Positions 1-4,811 of a stretch of DNA of 6,145 nt are shown here, piece after piece. The stretch spans positions 1 through 6,145 of the forward strand of contig JAFGQA010000032.1 in NCBI GenBank assembly GCA_016935885.1. The letters run 5' to 3'. The stretch is from Phycisphaerae bacterium (GTDB lineage Bacteria > Planctomycetota > Phycisphaerae > UBA1845 > UTPLA1). The position numbers and the translations under genes were made by a program. Under the pieces are notes generated by a model. That model was not told where the DNA came from and did no database searches. It was given only the letters and a program-made list of their open reading frames with translations. The first letter of the stretch is position 1. Every line of letters begins with the position of its first letter.

Positions 1-19
1 AGTGTCCGTGTAGGACACT
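1..19. repeat. Short hairpin at the window edge
   Basis: Arms AGTGTCC (1-7) and GGACACT (13-19) pair perfectly over a 5-base loop, GTGTA. No T-run follows, so a terminator of an upstream gene is not supported. It probably lies inside the partial mobile repeat that ends at base 102. Confidence 0.5.
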
Positions 20-30
20 CTCCGTTGAGG

Positions 31-53
31 CACTGGCGGACAAGCCGCCAGTG
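31..53 (+). repeat. Interspersed palindrome, ACAAG-loop family, copy 1
   Basis: Perfect 9-bp arms CACTGGCGG (31-39) and CCGCCAGTG (45-53) enclose the loop ACAAG. GGCACCC follows. The same arm-loop-tail arrangement recurs at 295-317 on the minus strand and at 350-370 on the plus strand, so this is one repeat family and not a chance hairpin. Confidence 0.8.
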
Positions 54-129
54 GCACCCGTTGGGTCCTTCGGCGCATTGCCGCCTAAACTGTCATGGAC
101 CCGCAGGCCAACGGCCCCCGTGCGGCGGG

Positions 130-160
130 TTGACAGGAACCTCTAACCCGATGCTACACT
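130..160 (+). promoter_or_regulatory. Probable sigma-70 type promoter for the maltosyltransferase gene
   Basis: A perfect -35 box TTGACA (130-135) is followed after 19 bases by TACACT (155-160), a 4/6 match to the -10 box, with the extended -10 dinucleotide TG at 152-153. The spacer is 2 bases longer than ideal, which an extended -10 can offset. Transcription would start near 167, giving a leader of about 257 bases that includes the inserted element at 269-410. No other good promoter is visible between it and the gene. Confidence 0.5.
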
Positions 161-210
161 CACCCTCATCCCTGCTGGCGTCTGGCAGGGGTCTACCCGA
201 CGGACGGGGT

Positions 211-228
211 CGAACGTCTCGACGTTCG
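211..228 (+). other. Leader hairpin upstream of the maltosyltransferase gene
   Basis: CGAACGT (211-217) and ACGTTCG (222-228) form a perfect 7-bp stem over the loop CTCG. It lies in the predicted leader, between the promoter and the AAGGAGG sequence at 251-257. A regulatory role is only possible; nothing identifies a ligand or partner. Confidence 0.35.
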
Positions 229-259
229 GTTGTCCCACCGGCGGCGTACGAAGGAGGCA

Positions 260-268
260 GCAGGAACC
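260..268. repeat. Left target-site duplication of the 269-410 element
   Basis: GCAGGAACC directly abuts the left terminal inverted repeat. The identical 9 bases abut the right terminus at 411-419. This is the footprint expected from transposition with 9-bp staggered cuts. Confidence 0.75.
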
Positions 269-294
269 GGGTCCGTGACAGTTTGGGCGGGTGG

Positions 295-317
295 CACTGG
301 CAGCTTGCCTGCCAGTG
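295..317 (-). repeat. Interspersed palindrome, ACAAG-loop family, copy 2
   Basis: Arms CACTGGCAG (295-303) and CTGCCAGTG (309-317) enclose CTTGC. Read on the minus strand the loop is GCAAG and the tail is CCACCC, matching the copies at 31-53 and 350-370. It is the left inner hairpin of the 269-410 element. Confidence 0.75.
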
Positions 318-349
318 TGCATGCCCCATGCGCCCACAGGGGAGACCGC

Positions 350-370
350 ACGGGCGGACAAGCCGCCCGT
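350..370 (+). repeat. Interspersed palindrome, ACAAG-loop family, copy 3
   Basis: Arms ACGGGCGG (350-357) and CCGCCCGT (363-370) enclose ACAAG, followed by GGCGCCC. The arms differ from copy 1 in sequence but still pair, so changes on the two sides are compensatory. It is the right inner hairpin of the 269-410 element. Confidence 0.75.
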
Positions 371-410
371 GGCGCCCAGAATCGAACGCCGCCGGAAGTG
401 TCACGGACCC

Positions 411-419
411 GCAGGAACC
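411..419 (+). promoter_or_regulatory. Right target-site duplication carrying the Shine-Dalgarno
   Basis: GCAGGAACC repeats 260-268. Its AGGAA (413-417) lies 7 bases before the ATG at 425 and is the only ribosome-binding candidate next to that start. A stronger AAGGAGG at 251-257 is now about 167 bases away from the start; without the insertion it would be 16 bases away. Confidence 0.6.
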
Positions 420-424
420 CGACA

Positions 425-2530
425 ATGTCCAAAACGCGAGCCAGCGATAGCGATCTCGATATCATCTACGGGCATCTCAGGACATTGCAACCACGACCGA
501 GACAGAAACCCTATCGCATTCCAGCCGTGTGGAACTGCTGGGGCTACGAGGGGGCCCGGCGGTCTCGGCGCGGCGAGATCGTGGTTGCGCCGTACGACTA
601 CTTGCTGACGTGCTTGCAGCGGGTAATTATCCCTGCTCGCGACGGCCGGCAACTGGCGGGGCGGAGCCTGTCGCAGATACGTGGTGTCCGGCGGCTTGCC
701 GGGGGAAAGGTGCGTGACGGCCGGAGCCGGCGACGGGGCGGCGACTGGATCCGCACAGCCAGCATCTACGGCATGCTCGTTCGGACGACGACGGCCTGGG
801 ACCACGACGGGGACGGCTCTCTCCGCCCCGCCGGCTGGACGGAGACGGGCACGTTTCTCAAGTCGATCCTTCTCCTGCCGCTGCTGGCCCGGATGGGCAT
901 CGACACGATCTATCTGCTACCGATCAGCAAGATCAGCCAGGCATTCCGCAAGGGCGAGATCGGCTGTCCCTACTCGGCCAAGGACTTCTTTGAATTCGAG
1001 CCGGAGCTGCACGACCGACTCCTTGACACCGGCATGTCCGACCTCGAAACGGAATTCTGCGCGTTTGTCGAATCAGCCCACGCACTGGGAATTCGCGTGA
1101 TGGTCGATCTGGCACCACGGACGGCCTCTCGGGACAGCGACCTGATCCTAAAGCACCCCGACTGGTTCTACTGGATCGACGTGCGAAGCGCTCGCGGCTA
1201 CGGGCCGCCCAACCTGGACGGGTGCGAGCCCGGCATTCCAAAGCCGTCGCAGCTTGCCGGCATCCTGCGAAGTGACGTGATTCGATCGCACCTGTCCAAG
1301 TTTCGCGACGCGCCGATTATGACGGCACCACTGCGGTGGCGGCGGTTCGCCGCCCGCTGTCGGGCGAAGCCACCGCGCGACTTGCTTCGCGAGGTCGCTC
1401 GCGCGTTCGGCGTGATCACGCCGCCTGGTTTCTCGGACTGCATCAACGATCCGCAGCCACCCTGGTCCGACGTGACATTCCTGCGATTGTTCCTGGACCA
1501 TCCGGTCTCCTCTGCAAAGCACTTGGACGATCCGACGAAGCAGCCGCCGTACGTCTTTACCGACACGATCAAGGCCAGCAAGTTCCCGGGCCGGCGGCCA
1601 AACCGGCCGTTGTGGAAGTTCCTGGCAGATATCCTGCCGTTCTACCAGCGATTCGGCGTGGATGGGGCCCGTGTCGACATGGGCCATGCCCTGCCGCCAG
1701 CATTGCAGCGGATGATCATCGATAAGCCCAAACGCGAAGACCCCGATTTCTGCTTTCTGGCCGAGGAGTTGGACCACCAGGGCGCGGCCGCTGCCCGGCG
1801 AGACGGATACAACGCCATCATCGGCTCGTCATGGTGGATGCAGCCGCGATACAAACAGGGCGAACTCCACCGATTTGTACACGAGGTCCTTCCCGCGACG
1901 AGATTACCCGCCTTCGCCGCCGCCGAGACGCCGGACACGCCACGGGCCGCAACGCGCGACGGTGGCCGCGGGTTCGTACGAATGATCGCGGCGTTGAACC
2001 ACTTTCTGCCGTCGGCGGTTCCGTTCCTGAACAGCGGGCTGGAGATGTTCGAGAGACAACCCATGAACCTGGGGCTTGACATGCAACCGCCGGGCAGATT
2101 CGCCCTGCCTCGCAACGACCCATACTACGGCAAGCTGGCCTACTTCGACCGCGTGGCCCTGCATTGGACGAACGCGGGCGTCGTCGGGATGGTCGACCTA
2201 CTGGCCCGTGCGGCCGAGGTGCGCCGGCGGTTCCTCGCGGACCTCGTCAAGGCGAGGAACTACTTCGCGCCCCGCGTCTCAATGAATGCCCGGAAGGTGA
2301 TCGCCGTAGGCTGGCGGGTGGACGCGGGCAAGTCGGCCCTGATCATCGCGGCCAATACCGACTTCCAGCGCCGGCGCCGCTGCGTGATCAAAGGCCTACC
2401 CGCCGCCATAGGCCGCCGGCGACGATGCGATGTGCTCCTGGCTATCCAGCGTGGGGGCACGCCACGCATCAAGTCGGGCAAGCTTCGGCTGTCGCTTGAA
2501 CCCGGGGATCTGGCTGTTCTGCTGCTGTAG
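425..2530 (+). CDS. Thermotoga-type maltosyltransferase, GH13 alpha-amylase superfamily
   Basis: A 701-residue cytoplasmic enzyme without signal peptide. Family knowledge: the Thermotoga maritima maltosyltransferase (about 640 residues) moves maltosyl units between alpha-1,4-glucans, remodelling maltodextrins. Many motifs match that enzyme as I remember it: SIYGMLVRTTTAWDHD (113-128), DTIYLLPIS (160-168), the region I Asp228 in VDLAPRTASRDSD, ITPPGFSDCINDPQP (331-345), IKASKFPG (382-389), the probable nucleophile Asp418 in DGARVDMGHAL, the acid/base Glu447 in AEELD, the third catalytic Asp504 in AETPDTPR, and QPMNLGLD (545-552). A C-terminal beta domain follows. The frame is open back to an ATG at 230, but that stretch is the MITE; the start at 425 has an SD, and homology begins just after it. 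Odd: residues about 73-107 are an Arg/Gly-rich stretch longer than in Thermotoga. Other GH13 transferases such as GlgE are less likely. No operon partner is visible. Confidence 0.9.
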   Translation: MSKTRASDSDLDIIYGHLRTLQPRPRQKPYRIPAVWNCWGYEGARRSRRGEIVVAPYDYLLTCLQRVIIPARDGRQLAGRSLSQIRGVRRLAGGKVRDGRSRRRGGDWIRTASIYGMLVRTTTAWDHDGDGSLRPAGWTETGTFLKSILLLPLLARMGIDTIYLLPISKISQAFRKGEIGCPYSAKDFFEFEPELHDRLLDTGMSDLETEFCAFVESAHALGIRVMVDLAPRTASRDSDLILKHPDWFYWIDVRSARGYGPPNLDGCEPGIPKPSQLAGILRSDVIRSHLSKFRDAPIMTAPLRWRRFAARCRAKPPRDLLREVARAFGVITPPGFSDCINDPQPPWSDVTFLRLFLDHPVSSAKHLDDPTKQPPYVFTDTIKASKFPGRRPNRPLWKFLADILPFYQRFGVDGARVDMGHALPPALQRMIIDKPKREDPDFCFLAEELDHQGAAAARRDGYNAIIGSSWWMQPRYKQGELHRFVHEVLPATRLPAFAAAETPDTPRAATRDGGRGFVRMIAALNHFLPSAVPFLNSGLEMFERQPMNLGLDMQPPGRFALPRNDPYYGKLAYFDRVALHWTNAGVVGMVDLLARAAEVRRRFLADLVKARNYFAPRVSMNARKVIAVGWRVDAGKSALIIAANTDFQRRRRCVIKGLPAAIGRRRRCDVLLAIQRGGTPRIKSGKLRLSLEPGDLAVLLL
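688..702 (-). repeat. Repeat-like palindrome inside the maltosyltransferase gene
   Basis: CCGGC (688-692) and GCCGG (698-702) enclose GGCTT. Read on the minus strand the centre is GGCAAGCC, close to the GGACAAGCC core of the intergenic palindromes. GGTGCGTGAC at 709-718 matches 10 bases of the element terminus (reverse complement of 2789-2798). Both fall in the Arg/Gly-rich insertion-like stretch of the protein. This may be an old in-frame element remnant, or GC-rich coincidence. Confidence 0.3.
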
Positions 2531-2580
2531 CGTCCGCCGACGCGACGCTTCAGAATGGAGCGTCGCCCCTTGCGGGCGGC
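2529..2580 (+). other. Cluster of alternative hairpins at the end of the maltosyltransferase gene
   Basis: AGCGTC occurs at 2529-2534, inverted as GACGCT at 2544-2549, and again as AGCGTC at 2559-2564. The middle copy can therefore pair with either neighbour, but not both. A third stem, GTCGCCC (2562-2568) with GGGCGGC (2574-2580, one G-T pair), overlaps the last copy. No T-run follows, so a classical intrinsic terminator is not supported. Slowing or protection of the 3' end is possible. Confidence 0.4.
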
Positions 2581-2587
2581 ACAGGAG

Positions 2588-2596
2588 TCTGGCACG
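2588..2596. repeat. Left target-site duplication of the 2597-2799 element
   Basis: TCTGGCACG directly precedes the left terminus. TTTGGCATG follows the right terminus at 2800-2808. Seven of nine bases match, and both differences are C/T transitions, as expected of an older duplication. Confidence 0.55.
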
Positions 2597-2799
2597 GGGT
2601 GCGCGACAGTCTAGGCGGGTGTTGTTCAGGGCCCCAAGCGCCTGCGCGGGGTCTTCCCGGACAGACCGCTGGCGTTCGGACCTGCCTGTCGGCAGACAGG
2701 CCCGCTCGCTTGCGCTCGGGGCTCGGATCAGGTGTCCGACACGGGCGATACCACGCTCCAGTTCGCCGCTTCACCGGCGGCCTGAACTGTCACGCACCC
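2597..2799. mobile_element. Complete 203-bp MITE-like element, copy 2
   Basis: Termini GGGTGCGCGACAGTCTAGGC (2597-2616) and GCCTGAACTGTCACGCACCC (2780-2799) are inverted and match at 17/20. The left 25 bases match the 269-410 element at 21 positions. Flanks TCTGGCACG (2588-2596) and TTTGGCATG (2800-2808) look like a decayed 9-bp target duplication. Inside are hairpins GCCTGTC/GACAGGC (2684-2701, 4-base loop) and CGCCG/CGGCG (2764-2779). It encodes no protein. It lies between the maltosyltransferase gene and the tRNA, ending 28 bases before the tRNA promoter. The longer, more diverged interior suggests an older copy or a sister subfamily. Confidence 0.65.
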
Positions 2800-2826
2800 T
2801 TTGGCATGGACAATCCAAGACGGCCC

Positions 2827-2855
2827 TTGACGAAGAAGGCCGTGCCGGATAAAAG
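2827..2855 (+). promoter_or_regulatory. Promoter of the tRNA-Lys gene
   Basis: TTGACG (2827-2832, 5/6 to the -35 box) is followed after exactly 17 bases by TAAAAG (2850-2855, 4/6 to the -10 box). Transcription would start near 2862, about 22 bases before the tRNA, a normal distance for a tRNA leader removed by processing. Confidence 0.55.
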
Positions 2856-2883
2856 ACGGCAACGGCCCATGCGGCACGTCCGA

Positions 2884-2956
2884 GCGCGACTAGCTCAATT
2901 GGCAGAGCAGCTGGCTCTTAACCAGCGGGTTCGGGGTTCGATTCCCTGGTCGCGCA
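2884..2956 (+). tRNA. tRNA-Lys, anticodon CTT
   Basis: A complete cloverleaf of 73 bases. The acceptor stem GCGCGAC (2884-2890) pairs fully with GTCGCGC (2949-2955), and the discriminator is A2956. The D stem is GCTC/GAGC, with GG in the loop. The anticodon stem is GCTGG/CCAGC (2910-2914, 2922-2926) around CTCTTAA, giving anticodon CTT at 2917-2919, which reads AAG lysine codons. The variable loop has 5 bases. The T arm CGGGG/CCCTG encloses TTCGATT and has one G-T pair. The 3' CCA is not encoded (TTG follows) and must be added by tRNA nucleotidyltransferase. No duplicated 3' end of this tRNA, which would mark an integrated element, is visible in the window. Confidence 0.95.
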
Positions 2957-3051
2957 TTGGCGGTTCCTGCTACACAACATTGCACGCCGCCGTTGTCCAT
3001 CGCTACCCGAAAGCTCGCGCTAAACCCCTGTCGGGAGAGCATGGCTTATCG

Positions 3052-3070
3052 GGGCCGGTCAAGCCGGCTC
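3052..3070 (+). repeat. Hairpin with TCAAG loop, possible diverged member of the ACAAG-loop family
   Basis: GGGCCGG (3052-3058) pairs with CCGGCTC (3064-3070), including one G-T pair, over the loop TCAAG. The centre CGGTCAAGCCG differs by one base from the CGGACAAGCCG centre of the palindromes at 31-53 and 350-370. The GGCACCC tail is absent. Confidence 0.4.
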
Positions 3071-3375
3071 ACGGGCCGTTGCGTCGCCTTCGGGACCGCC
3101 ACGTTCAGTCTGGTCCACCGTCCGTGCTTCAACTCTGTTCAGGTGGTCCGTCAGCGGTCGGGATTCGGCCCGCTGGTATGCGTCGACTCACGTTTGTTTC
3201 GTAACTCAAGCTGACCGGTCATCGGGAGGACGGGCCACGGGCTTCAATTCGTGCGGTTTCTCGGCGGGAGTCAGCGCCCACTTTCTACGACGGGCCGCGC
3301 TGGCCATGGCCCGTGGCTCTTCGGAGTTATCGCAAACCTCGAAGGCAAACCGGCCAGTCCAAGTTCGCAAGATAC

Positions 3376-3397
3376 GAGAAACGCCCTGCCGTTTCTC
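3376..3397 (+). terminator. Weak terminator-like hairpin before the PepSY-repeat gene
   Basis: A perfect 8-bp stem GAGAAACG (3376-3383) / CGTTTCTC (3390-3397) encloses CCCTGC and is followed by a T-rich but interrupted tract to about 3420. The stem is only half GC and the T-run is broken, so termination would be weak. It could end read-through from upstream. Confidence 0.3.
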
Positions 3398-3492
3398 ATC
3401 GTCTTCTCATCTTTCGTTGTTATGCTCGTCACCTGGATCGCCGGATCAGGATATCTGGCGCCGCGGGAAGTATTGAATCGGGAGTGTCCCAG

Positions 3493-3500
3493 AGAGGAGA
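3493..3500 (+). promoter_or_regulatory. Ribosome binding site of the PepSY-repeat gene
   Basis: AGAGGAGA contains AGGAG (3495-3499), 7 bases before the ATG at 3507. This strong site fixes the start. Confidence 0.8.
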
Positions 3501-3506
3501 TCAACC

Positions 3507-4427
3507 ATGTCGAGACGATGGGTACTTTGCGTCGTGATGGCGGTGGGCCTGCAAGGCCTGTTTGCGGGACGTGGCTGGGCAAGCGGCAATGATGAGGAGC
3601 GCGTCTCCATCGACCAAGTGCCGGCGGCCGTGAAGGCAACGATCCTCAAGGAGGCCAAGAATGGAACCATCAAAGGGATTGAACGCGAGACCGAGAAGGG
3701 CCAGACCGTCTATGAGGCCGAGATCATCATCGACGGGAAGGAGATAGAGATCGAAGTGGCGGCCGACGGAACGCTGCTCGAGAGGGAGGAGGAAGTCTCG
3801 CTCGACGAGGTGCCGGCTGCCGTCAAGGCGACCATCCTCAAGGAAGCCAAGGGCGCGGCCATCACGGAGGTCGAAAGGGAATCCAGCAAGGGCAAGACCT
3901 TCTACGAAGCGGAGTGGGTGGAAGGCGGGAAGGAAGTCGAGATCAAGGTGGCCGCGGACGGCACCTTGCTCGGAAGGGAGGTCGAAGAAGAAGATGAAGA
4001 TGACGACGAGGCAATTCCCCTGGATCGGGTTCCGCCAAAGGCTCGTGAGGCACTCCTGAAGTGTGCCAACGGCGCCAAGTTCACCGAGATCGAACGAGAG
4101 ACGATTCGGGGAGTCGTGTTCTACGAGGCCGAGTGGATGATCGACGGTCGTGAACATGAAGCCAAGGTGACGGCCGATGGTGCCCTCGTGGAACTGGAGG
4201 AAGCGGTCGACGCAAAGGACGTGCCCGCATCTGTGCGAGAAGCCGCCGCCAAGGCGTTCCCGAAATCCGCAAAGCTCAAGTTCGAGAAGAAGATGATCGT
4301 CATCTACGAGGTGGAAGCCAAAGTCGACGGCAAGGAGCGCGAGATCCTAATATCGCCGTGCGGCAAGGTCCATGGCGATCACGATGATGATGGCGACGAT
4401 GATGAGCACGAAGACGACGACGATTGA
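3507..4427 (+). CDS. Exported acidic protein with four tandem PepSY-like repeats
   Basis: A 306-residue protein. Residues 1-26 form a signal peptide (MSRR, then a hydrophobic stretch, with likely cleavage near WA-S at 25/26), so it acts outside the cytoplasmic membrane. Four repeats of about 62 residues follow, at 33-96, 97-158, 169-232 and 233-289. Each has a VPxxV helix start, a central YEAE or YEVE strand, DGK/DGR, and a final (A)DG turn (CGK in the last). This is the pattern of PepSY-like domains (Pfam PepSY_like type). An acidic linker (159-168) separates repeats 2 and 3. Residues 289-306 are almost all D, E, H and G, which could bind divalent cations. Cys186 and Cys285 are the only cysteines of the mature chain. 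PepSY-like proteins are exported and mostly uncharacterised; protease inhibition or metal binding has been suggested for the wider group. The function here is unknown. No neighbouring protease or two-component genes are visible. Confidence 0.85.
   Translation: MSRRWVLCVVMAVGLQGLFAGRGWASGNDEERVSIDQVPAAVKATILKEAKNGTIKGIERETEKGQTVYEAEIIIDGKEIEIEVAADGTLLEREEEVSLDEVPAAVKATILKEAKGAAITEVERESSKGKTFYEAEWVEGGKEVEIKVAADGTLLGREVEEEDEDDDEAIPLDRVPPKAREALLKCANGAKFTEIERETIRGVVFYEAEWMIDGREHEAKVTADGALVELEEAVDAKDVPASVREAAAKAFPKSAKLKFEKKMIVIYEVEAKVDGKEREILISPCGKVHGDHDDDGDDDEHEDDDD
3603..4373 (+). repeat. Four tandem coding repeats in the PepSY-like protein
   Basis: The units are 3603-3794, 3795-3980, 4011-4202 and 4203-4373. 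The spacing between VP motifs is 64, 73 and 64 residues; the longer middle step is the acidic linker (3981-4010). Units 1 and 2 share an identical 14-residue helix, VPAAVKATILKEAK (3618-3659 and 3810-3851). Their DNA there differs at 5 of 42 bases, all silent third positions. Confidence 0.85.
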
Positions 4428-4547
4428 TGATGCGGTTGTTCGTCCGCCTCGGTCGAAAGTCGTAGCGTCGGCAGCGTTCAGACGCGGTCGCATGGCACGC
4501 GGCAGGACTATCGTTGGCCTATTCATTCACCATATCGGGAGAAGAAC

Positions 4548-4726
4548 CAGAAGAAGTAGCCTGTCCCCAATGGCACTGCCGCCGCCTTTCGGCCTGCCAC
4601 GGGGTCTTGGGGATTCGTTGAGCGTATGGAGCGATCCCTCATCGTGCCGACAAAGACCTCTAATACGCTTGCGGAGTCCCCCAAGAGCCACGGCAGTGCC
4701 ATTCTAGTCTGCCCCCTTTTCTTCTG
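4548..4726. mobile_element. 179-base nested inverted-repeat element, IS200/RAYT-mobilised type suspected
   Basis: Three inverted layers are visible. The outer is CAGAAGAA (4548-4555) with TTCTTCTG (4719-4726). The middle is AATGGCACTGCCG (4569-4581) with its perfect complement at 4691-4703. The inner is TCTTGGGG..AGCGTAT (4605-4627) with ATACGCT..TCCCCCAAGA (4663-4686), imperfect. A small side hairpin GCCG/CGGC sits at 4581-4593. Between the outer and middle layers lie direct repeats TAGCCTGTCCCC (4557-4568) and TAGTCTGCCCCC (4705-4716), 10/12 identical. There is no target duplication and no gene. CTGTCCCC next to an A/T-rich end is, from memory, a common motif of elements moved by REP-associated tyrosine transposases. 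That link is inference. Confidence 0.55.
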
Positions 4727-4811
4727 ATGACTCCTTTTCTCGGTCGTGCTGAAAACGTCCTCAACGAGGCAACAAGGGCAAGACTGGCGCATGCGGGTGG
4801 ACAGACGGGTA

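Larger units (their letters stand above)
1..102. mobile_element. Right part of a MITE-like element, cut by the window start
   Basis: Bases 83-102 (GCCTAAACTGTCATGGACCC) match the right ends of the two complete elements in this window, at 391-410 and 2780-2799. Upstream lies the palindrome 31-53, which occupies the same place as the right-hand palindrome of the 269-410 element. The left end is not in the window. If 9-bp target duplication is the rule, as the complete copies indicate, GCAGGCCAA (103-111) should reappear just before a GGGTCC-type left end upstream of base 1. Confidence 0.55.
269..410. mobile_element. Complete 142-bp MITE-like element, copy 1
   Basis: The element is bounded by inverted 20-bp termini: GGGTCCGTGACAGTTTGGGC (269-288) and GCCGGAAGTGTCACGGACCC (391-410), 17/20 matching after reverse complementing. 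It is flanked by identical 9-bp direct repeats (260-268 and 411-419). It encodes no protein. Inside are two palindromes of one family in opposite orientation (295-317 and 350-370), so the whole unit can fold. The left 25 bases match those of the copy at 2597 at 21 positions. It needs a transposase from elsewhere. It sits in the leader of the maltosyltransferase gene, 15 bases before the start codon. Confidence 0.75.
2957..3506. other. 550-base spacer without a supported gene
   Basis: No reading frame here has a ribosome site plus credible protein content. It holds the hairpins at 3052-3070 and 3376-3397, a 9-bp inverted repeat GCCACGGGC (3234-3242) with GCCCGTGGC (3309-3317), and a perfect 10-base palindrome GGCCATGGCC (3302-3311). 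I found no convincing promoter for the gene that starts at 3507. Confidence 0.6.

Noticed and set aside
31..370. CRISPR array suggested by recurring palindromes.
   Set aside because: Copies differ in orientation, arm sequence and spacing, there are no regular spacers and no cas genes; they are parts of mobile repeats.
230..424. N-terminal extension of the maltosyltransferase back to the ATG at 230.
   Set aside because: The extra 65 residues are encoded largely by the inserted element and its palindromes, homology begins only after 425, and the 425 start has its own Shine-Dalgarno.
25..450. Open frame of 141 residues on the + strand.
   Set aside because: It reads through the repeat elements and the promoter, has low-complexity Pro/Arg/Gly content and no ribosome site.
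2884..2956. Integration site of a genomic island at the tRNA 3' end.
   Set aside because: No duplicate of the tRNA 3' end and no integrase is seen within the window.
2599..3204. Open frame of 201 residues on the + strand.
   Set aside because: It spans the MITE and the whole tRNA; the stretch ARLAQLAEQLALNQRVRG is the usual false translation of a tRNA.
3251..3592. Open frame of 113 residues with one hydrophobic stretch that could be a membrane segment.
   Set aside because: It overlaps the well-supported start, ribosome site and signal peptide of the 3507 gene in another frame, and has no ribosome site of its own.
3501..4157. Minus-strand open frame of 218 residues and several shorter ones under the PepSY-repeat gene.
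   Set aside because: They mirror the codon pattern and repeats of the sense gene (GAG/GAA giving Leu/Phe/Ser runs) and lack start signals.
4560..4712. Target-site duplication around the 4569-4703 inverted repeat.
   Set aside because: The immediate flanks CCTGTCCCC and CTAGTCTGC do not align in register; the similarity is the offset TAGYCTGYCCCC motif, which I treat as part of the element.
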